A stretch of DNA of 42,825 nucleotides from Gemmatimonadetes bacterium 13_1_20CM_4_69_16 (GTDB lineage: Bacteria > Gemmatimonadota > Gemmatimonadetes > Gemmatimonadales > GWC2-71-9), in the NCBI GenBank assembly GCA_001919865.1, contig MNIR01000037.1:1-42825 (forward strand), written 5' to 3'. How positions within the stretch are numbered: the stretch's first letter is position 1; every line of letters starts with the position of its first letter. A program made the position numbers and the translations under genes. This document shows, one piece after another, positions 38,672 through 42,825 of the stretch. Below the pieces are notes generated by a model. That model saw only the letters and a program-made list of their open reading frames with translations, did not search any database and had not been told where the DNA came from.

Positions 38672-41011
38672 ATGACCGCTCGCCCCATTGTGATCTGGAT
38701 CACGCTCGCGTTGCCCGGGCGGGCCTTCGCACAAAACGTGTCCGAAGTTCAGGTAGCCCCTCCGAGCGTCACGATCAAGGTGGGAGAGCGCAGCGGACTG
38801 CTGGCGACGGCGTTCGATCGCGTGGGCAACGTCATCCCTACCGTGCGCTTCATTTGGTCCTCGAACAACGTTTCGGTCGCCAAGGTCGACAACGACGGGA
38901 CGGTGACGGGCGTGGGCGGCGGCGTCGCGATCGTCGAAGCGCGGGTCGGACCGCGCAAGGGCCAGGCGGCGGTGCAGGTGTTCGGCGCGCCCGCGGCCGG
39001 CGGGCCGGCGGGTGCGGCGTCAGGACAACCAGCGGCGCCGGCGCGCGCGGGCGAGGCGACGGGAGGCGATCCCTTCGCCGGGCAAGTGCTGGGGGCCGGC
39101 CCTGCGGCGGTGCTCCGCATCGAGCCGCCCACCATCTACCTCCTCCCGTCCGAAAACACCCGCGTCACGCCCCGCGCGCTCCGAGAGGACGGCACCCCGG
39201 CCGCGCCAGTGGCCGTGACGTGGAAGTCGCTCCGCCCCGACATCGCCAGTGTGGACCAGAACGGCGTGATCGTCGCGCTGTCGGCCGGCCAGGGGACGGT
39301 CCAGGTGACCGGCTCGACCGGCCTCACCGCGACGGCGCCGGTGGTGGTCCAACAAAGCGACATCGCGATTCAGGAGCCGAGTCCCGTCGCGCTGGGGCCG
39401 AACGAGGTCGACACCCTGCGCGTGGTCGTGCCGGCGCAGGGCGGCCGCGTCGTGAGCCCGCTCACGATGCAGTGGTCCTCGGCGGACGCGAACGTCGCGC
39501 GGGTCTCGCTCACGGGGGTCGTGACCGGCGTGGCACCGGGCAGGACGACGCTCTCCGTGGCGGGGCTGCTGCAGACCAAGACCCTGGAGGTCGTGGTGCA
39601 CCGGGTCGTGCAGGCGCTCGAAGTGCGGCCGAAGGCCTCGACCGAGATTCCGGTCGCGATCCAGGGGACGGCAAAGTTCGAGGCGCGTGCGCTTGGTGCC
39701 GACGGGCAGGCGGTTCCCGAAGCGCCTCTGCGTTGGAGCGTGGGTGACACATCCCTCGCGAGCTTCGACCCGACCACGAGCGTCCTGACCGGGAGACGCG
39801 CCGGCAAGACGCAGCTCGTGGTGCGCGGTCCCGGACTCGGGCTCGCGGTGACGTGGTCGATCCGCGTGATCGCGGCCGGGCTCAAGCTGTCGGCCACGCG
39901 AGTCGGCCTGCCGCTCAACAAGCGGTATGCGCTGCGCGCCAGCTTCGCCGACGAAGCGGGCGCCGTGATCGGGCCCGCCACGGGCGTTTCGTTCGCCTCC
40001 GACAACACGCAGGTCGCCGCCGTCGCGGAAGACGGAACCGTCACCGCAGCGGGGTACGGGCACGCGCGCATCACCGCCGCGGCCCCGGGCGGCAAGCGCG
40101 CCGCGGTGGGCGTCTTCGTGCAGGGAGAGATCGTGCTCGCGAGCTCGCGCTCGGGGCGCTTCCAGCTCTACGCGGCGGAGCGGTCGAACCTCGCGCAACT
40201 ACGCAAGGTCACAGAGGACACCACCGCGGCAACGGAGCCGGCGTTCTCCCCGGACGGCTCGCGCCTCGCGTTCGTGTCCACCCGGGACGGCCAGCCCGAG
40301 ATCTACATCATGGACGCGGATGGCACGGACGCGGCACGCCTGACCAACTCTCCAGCGGCGGACGGCGGCCCCGCGTTTACCGCGGACGGGCAGTCGGTGG
40401 TGTTCCACTCCAATCGCACGGGACACCGCCAGGTGTTCGTGCAGCCGATCACCAGCTCCGACGCGATTCAGCTCACCCAGGAGCCGGCCGACAACTGGCA
40501 GCCGACCGTCTCGCCCGATGGCGAAACCATCGCATTCGTGTCGAACCGCGACGGCAACGACGACATCTGGTTGATGTCCAAGGACGGCTCGAACCAGCGC
40601 AACTTCACGAAATCGCCGCAGGTCAAGGAAAAGAGCCCCCACTTCCTGCGCGACGGCTCGCTCGCCTTCTTGCTCGAGGGGAAGGAGAGTGGCCGCACGG
40701 TCACGCAGGTCGTGAAGGCGGACCTGGCGACGGGTCGCATGACTCCGCTCAGCGCCACTGACCTCGTGATCACCGATTTCGCGATCGCGCCCGGCGGTGA
40801 TTTGCTCGCGCTCGTCGTGAACGTGCAGAAGAACGTGTCCAAGGTGTTCATCCAGCCGGCCGGGCAGAGCGGCGGTGGGGCGGGGGGGCGTCCACCTGGC
40901 CGATGTCCCCGACCCCGTAGGTCCGTTGCGCCCACGCGAGGTCCGGGTCGCGATCCGGGCCGCCGCGCTGAACCACCTCGACCTGTTCGCCGTGCACGGG
41001 CTGCCGGTTGA
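38672..41011 (+). CDS. Secreted protein with Big2-type Ig repeats and a TolB-like propeller
   Basis: A 779-codon frame with a signal peptide (MTARPIVIWITLALPGRAFAQ). About five bacterial Ig-like (Big2) repeats follow: VQVAPPSVTIKVGERSGLLATAFD...VAKVDNDGTVTGVGGGVAIV near 25-95, IEPPTIYLLPSENTRVTPRAL near 145, and others to about 480. Then come TolB/WD40-like PD40 blades (EPAFSPDGSRLAFVSTRDGQPEIYIMDADG, FTADGQSVVFHSNRTGHRQVFVQ, VSPDGETIAFVSNRDGNDDIWLMSKDG). It is probably a cell-surface or periplasmic binding scaffold. After VFIQPAGQ the frame runs into the alcohol dehydrogenase gene and ends with ~45 Arg/Pro-rich residues, so the native C-terminus appears lost at a G-rich junction near 40870-40890. 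Confidence 0.85.
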   Translation: MTARPIVIWITLALPGRAFAQNVSEVQVAPPSVTIKVGERSGLLATAFDRVGNVIPTVRFIWSSNNVSVAKVDNDGTVTGVGGGVAIVEARVGPRKGQAAVQVFGAPAAGGPAGAASGQPAAPARAGEATGGDPFAGQVLGAGPAAVLRIEPPTIYLLPSENTRVTPRALREDGTPAAPVAVTWKSLRPDIASVDQNGVIVALSAGQGTVQVTGSTGLTATAPVVVQQSDIAIQEPSPVALGPNEVDTLRVVVPAQGGRVVSPLTMQWSSADANVARVSLTGVVTGVAPGRTTLSVAGLLQTKTLEVVVHRVVQALEVRPKASTEIPVAIQGTAKFEARALGADGQAVPEAPLRWSVGDTSLASFDPTTSVLTGRRAGKTQLVVRGPGLGLAVTWSIRVIAAGLKLSATRVGLPLNKRYALRASFADEAGAVIGPATGVSFASDNTQVAAVAEDGTVTAAGYGHARITAAAPGGKRAAVGVFVQGEIVLASSRSGRFQLYAAERSNLAQLRKVTEDTTAATEPAFSPDGSRLAFVSTRDGQPEIYIMDADGTDAARLTNSPAADGGPAFTADGQSVVFHSNRTGHRQVFVQPITSSDAIQLTQEPADNWQPTVSPDGETIAFVSNRDGNDDIWLMSKDGSNQRNFTKSPQVKEKSPHFLRDGSLAFLLEGKESGRTVTQVVKADLATGRMTPLSATDLVITDFAIAPGGDLLALVVNVQKNVSKVFIQPAGQSGGGAGGRPPGRCPRPRRSVAPTRGPGRDPGRRAEPPRPVRRARAAG

Positions 41012-41894
41012 GTACCGCTTCCCTCATATCCTCGGAGCCGACGGCGCGGGCGTCGTGGACGGGGTGGGCTCCGAGGTGCGTTCGGTGCGACCGGGCGATC
41101 CGGTGATGATCAACCCGGGGATCCCCGACTACACTTGCGCGTTCTGCCGCGCGGGGGAGCAGTCCCTGTGTGTCAACTACCGGCTGCTCGGGGAGCACCT
41201 CCCCGGGACGCTGTGCGAGTACGTCGTCGTCCCCGAGCAGAATGTCGCCATAATCCCGACACTCGCGCCGCCCCTCACGTGGGCCGAGGCCGCGGCCTTC
41301 TCGCTGGTGACCTTGACGGCCTGGCGCATGGTGGTGACGCGGGCACGGCTGCGAGCTGGGGAAACGGCCCTGATCTGGGGGATCGGCGGGGGCGTCTCGT
41401 TGGCGGCGATGCGGATCGCGAAGCGCCTGGGGGCGAGGGTGATCGTGACGTCGTCGCACGACGGCAAGTTGCAGGAAGCGCGGCGACTCGGTGCCGACAT
41501 CACCCTCAATCATCGGACGCTGGCGGTGTCGACAGAAGTCCGGGCGCTGACCGACAAACGCGGCGCGGACGTCGTCATCGAGAACGTCGGTGAGGCGACG
41601 TGGGAGGAGTCGTTGCGGTCTCTGGGGCGGGGCGGCCGGCTCGTGTGTTGCGGCGCCACCACCGGCCCGCACGTGTCCGTCGACCTGCGGCGGCTCTTCT
41701 GGTACCAGTGGAGTATCTTGGGCGCGACCATGGGAAACGAGGCGGAATACCGCGAGATCGTGGGGGTGCTGGGCACGGGGGAGCTGCGACCGGTGGTGGA
41801 TCGCGTATTCCCTTTCGAGGAGGTGCGTGCGGCGTGCGAGCGGTTGGAGCAGGGGGAGCAGCTGGGGAAGATCGCGATACGGGTTTCCGAGTGA
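40875..41894 (+). CDS. Zinc-type alcohol dehydrogenase (MDR), short N-terminus
   Basis: A 339-residue medium-chain dehydrogenase/reductase. Motifs: EVRVAIRAAALNHLDLFAVHG, FPHILGADGAGVVDGVGSEVRSVRPGD, the structural-zinc lobe TCAFCRAGEQSLC (three of the four usual Cys), GTLCEYVVVPEQNV, the nucleotide-binding LIWGIGGGVSLAAMRIAKRLGARVIVTS, and GRGGRLVCCGATTG. The expected first beta-strand (about 10-13 residues before DVPDPV) is missing: the only start is GTG 40875 in a poly-G stretch inside the upstream gene, with which it overlaps by 137 nt. Either a deletion fused the two genes or an indel lies in the G-run. The gene converges on the transposase gene, with 14 nt between stops. Confidence 0.85.
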   Translation: MGRGGVHLADVPDPVGPLRPREVRVAIRAAALNHLDLFAVHGLPVEYRFPHILGADGAGVVDGVGSEVRSVRPGDPVMINPGIPDYTCAFCRAGEQSLCVNYRLLGEHLPGTLCEYVVVPEQNVAIIPTLAPPLTWAEAAAFSLVTLTAWRMVVTRARLRAGETALIWGIGGGVSLAAMRIAKRLGARVIVTSSHDGKLQEARRLGADITLNHRTLAVSTEVRALTDKRGADVVIENVGEATWEESLRSLGRGGRLVCCGATTGPHVSVDLRRLFWYQWSILGATMGNEAEYREIVGVLGTGELRPVVDRVFPFEEVRAACERLEQGEQLGKIAIRVSE

Positions 41895-41908
41895 GTCCCT
41901 ACGCGCAG

Positions 41909-42316
41909 TCATTCTCGCCCGGTGCCCGCTTGATCCTCAACTGCCTCTCCTGGATGGCGCATAGCCCGCCCCTCGATGTATCGAATCACATCTGCGAGCT
42001 GTTTCGGTCCCACCGTGGTGGCGGAATATTCGAGCGCCCAACGCAATCCGAGGACATTTCCAGGGAGACGGCTCGCGGCGTAGCTGCTCCCGCCCTTGAA
42101 CACCTGCACGAGCCGTGGCAAGTCGATGCGGGGGGTGGTGCGGAGCAGCATGTGGACGTGGGTCCGGAGAATGGCCAACGCCACGATGTCAGCGTGTTCT
42201 CGCGCAGCGGTTCGGCGAAAGTACTGACTCAGGAAGACGCTGGTGGGAGGGTCGATCATCGGACGGCGGTCGCGCGTCGTCCACGCGACGTGGATGTAGA
42301 GTTGGTGGGCGGTCAT
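41909..42316 (-). mobile_element. IS200-like Y1 transposase, RAYT type
   Basis: A 135-residue Y1_Tnp-family protein: MTAHQLYIHVAWTTRDRRPMI at the N-terminus, the HUH-type LRTHVHMLLRTTPRIDLPRLVQVFKG in the centre, and WALEYSATTVGPKQLADVIRYIEGRAMRH at the C-terminus, where the Tyr of RYIEGR is the likely nucleophile. The layout matches REP-associated tyrosine transposases, which are usually single-copy and domesticated, rather than a mobile IS200 copy. A 16-bp inverted repeat with nested hairpins lies just upstream. No IS ends are visible around the gene. The ATG at 42316 has no evident ribosome binding site. Confidence 0.87.
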
Positions 42317-42361
42317 TTCGTGCCCGGGGTTGTTGAGTCGGCTCAGCGGTGTTCCCGTGCC

Positions 42362-42461
42362 GAAGCGTGGGCTCGGCCCGCGCTGTCCTGAAGGACACCC
42401 GCTCGCACGGATTCGCTTCGCTCACTGTGCTTCAGCACGGTGCTGGCCGAGCCCACGCTTC
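42362..42461. repeat. REP/BIME-like inverted repeat beside the RAYT gene
   Basis: The arms 42362-42377 and 42446-42461 are perfectly complementary over 16 nt (GAAGCGTGGGCTCGGC and its complement). The 68-nt interior contains further hairpins: TGTCCTGAAGGACA near 42384-42397 and GTGCTTCAGCAC near 42427-42438. The element lies 46 nt upstream of the RAYT start, the typical arrangement of REP/BIME elements processed by RAYTs. Confidence 0.8.
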
Positions 42462-42560
42462 AGCGTCGCAATACGCTAGGACGCGCCGGTCAACTAACCG
42501 TCAACAGAGGCACCCCGGGATAAGCCTCCGCCCTGCAGCGACTTGGCGCTCCTTAGCGGG

Positions 42561-42589
42561 TTGAACTTTCCCGTCTAAGTGATTATTTT
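42561..42589 (+). promoter_or_regulatory. gyrA: Putative gyrA promoter
   Basis: TTGAAC (42561-42566), an exact 17-nt spacer, and TATTTT (42584-42589), in a locally AT-rich stretch. Transcription would start near 42596, giving a leader of about 60 nt before the gyrA ATG at 42656. Confidence 0.65.
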
Positions 42590-42655
42590 ATAGGAACTTA
42601 GGTATCGTCGCACGAGCCCAAGCCCCCTGTCCCTAACCCCGAGCCCCTGTCGTTC

Positions 42656-42825
42656 ATGACCGCACCGAACGCCCGCGAACGCATCCTACCGCGCCTCATC
42701 GAAGACGAGCTGAAGGAGTCGTTCCTCGACTATTCGATGAGCGTAATCGTGCAGCGCGCGCTGCCCGACGTGCGCGACGGGCTCAAGCCCGTGCATCGCC
42801 GCATCCTGTACGCCATGAACGAGCT
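42656..42825 (+). CDS. gyrA: DNA gyrase subunit A, N-terminus only
   Basis: The first 56 codons of a type II topoisomerase A subunit, cut by the right edge. The sequence [50 protein letters not shown] is the highly conserved GyrA start leading to the winged-helix domain. GyrA is favoured over ParC by the [33 protein letters not shown] pattern, though ParC cannot be excluded on 56 residues. No strong Shine-Dalgarno is visible; the promoter is at 42561-42589. Confidence 0.92.
   Translation, partial: MTAPNARERILPRLIEDELKESFLDYSMSVIVQRALPDVRDGLKPVHRRILYAMNE

Larger units (their letters stand above)
42317..42655. other. Gap between RAYT and gyrA
   Basis: About 340 nt without a gene. The left part holds the 100-nt REP-like inverted repeat. 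The right part is AT-richer (42560-42605), unlike its surroundings, and contains the gyrA promoter. No RNA gene is recognised. Confidence 0.6.

Noticed and set aside
42189-42425. 78-codon minus-strand ORF upstream of the transposase
   Set aside because: It overlaps the transposase gene and the REP-like inverted repeat and has low-complexity, repeat-derived composition.
1-42825. tRNA, rRNA, riboswitch or prophage features
   Set aside because: Visual scan found no convincing T-loop/anticodon pattern, rRNA segment, known riboswitch core or phage/integrase gene; a covariance-model search could still reveal small RNAs.

Overview
This window is GC-rich bacterial chromosome, most likely from an uncultured member of the Gemmatimonadota. 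That placement is an inference from overall gene style: many secreted Ig-like and beta-propeller proteins, DUF1800/DUF1501, DUF5777-like barrel proteins, amidohydrolase lipoproteins and an EF-G2 paralogue. No 16S or other decisive marker is present. Coding density is very high. Most genes between about 13 and 38 kb lie on the minus strand in long runs, and neighbours often overlap by 4 nt (GTGA/ATGA), which suggests translational coupling. I found no rRNA, tRNA, CRISPR array, prophage or integrase.

Layout. 0-6.3 kb: a DUF1501/DUF1800 pair at the left edge, an ABC exporter, two convergent secreted paralogues whose C-termini resemble TonB-receptor plug ends, a DMT permease and a secreted Asp/Arg heptad-repeat protein. 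6.3-13 kb: an MFS transporter, an EF-G-like GTPase with altered G motifs, and a coupled SMP-30-like lipoprotein plus PQQ dehydrogenase. 13-16.7 kb: a tightly overlapping four-gene operon of two D-Ala-D-Ala-ligase-like ATP-grasp enzymes, a GNAT acetyltransferase and a lysine 2,3-aminomutase. This is the best candidate here for an uncharacterised pathway, perhaps a beta-lysine conjugate. 16.9-20.1 kb: thyX, a GlcD-like flavoprotein and a divergent DUF116 membrane protein.

20-30.7 kb: an operon of thiolase, SPFH protein, unknown membrane protein, 3-hydroxyacyl-CoA dehydrogenase, DUF2231-like membrane protein and a lipoprotein; then a YVTN propeller lipoprotein; a zinc-ribbon/IPMDH-like/GGT operon; and a barrel-cupredoxin fusion. 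30.7-33.9 kb: dCMP deaminase, an RNase H homologue lacking two catalytic acids, a double UspA, a small protein, and SelD. SelD reads through an in-frame UGA at the catalytic selenocysteine position, followed by a bSECIS-like hairpin, so the organism probably encodes selenocysteine. 33.9-38.3 kb: a coupled operon of secreted amidohydrolases and a histone-H1-like protein. 38.6-42.8 kb: an Ig-like/TolB-propeller protein running into an N-terminally short alcohol dehydrogenase, a RAYT-type transposase beside a REP-like inverted repeat, and the start of gyrA.

A pattern across the window: at least six short arrays of 7-nt tandem units (plus one 10-nt array), each with a different unit sequence, mostly at gene boundaries. 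They contribute stop codons, start codons or N-terminal codons of the adjacent genes. They resemble in style the heptanucleotide STRR repeats of cyanobacteria.
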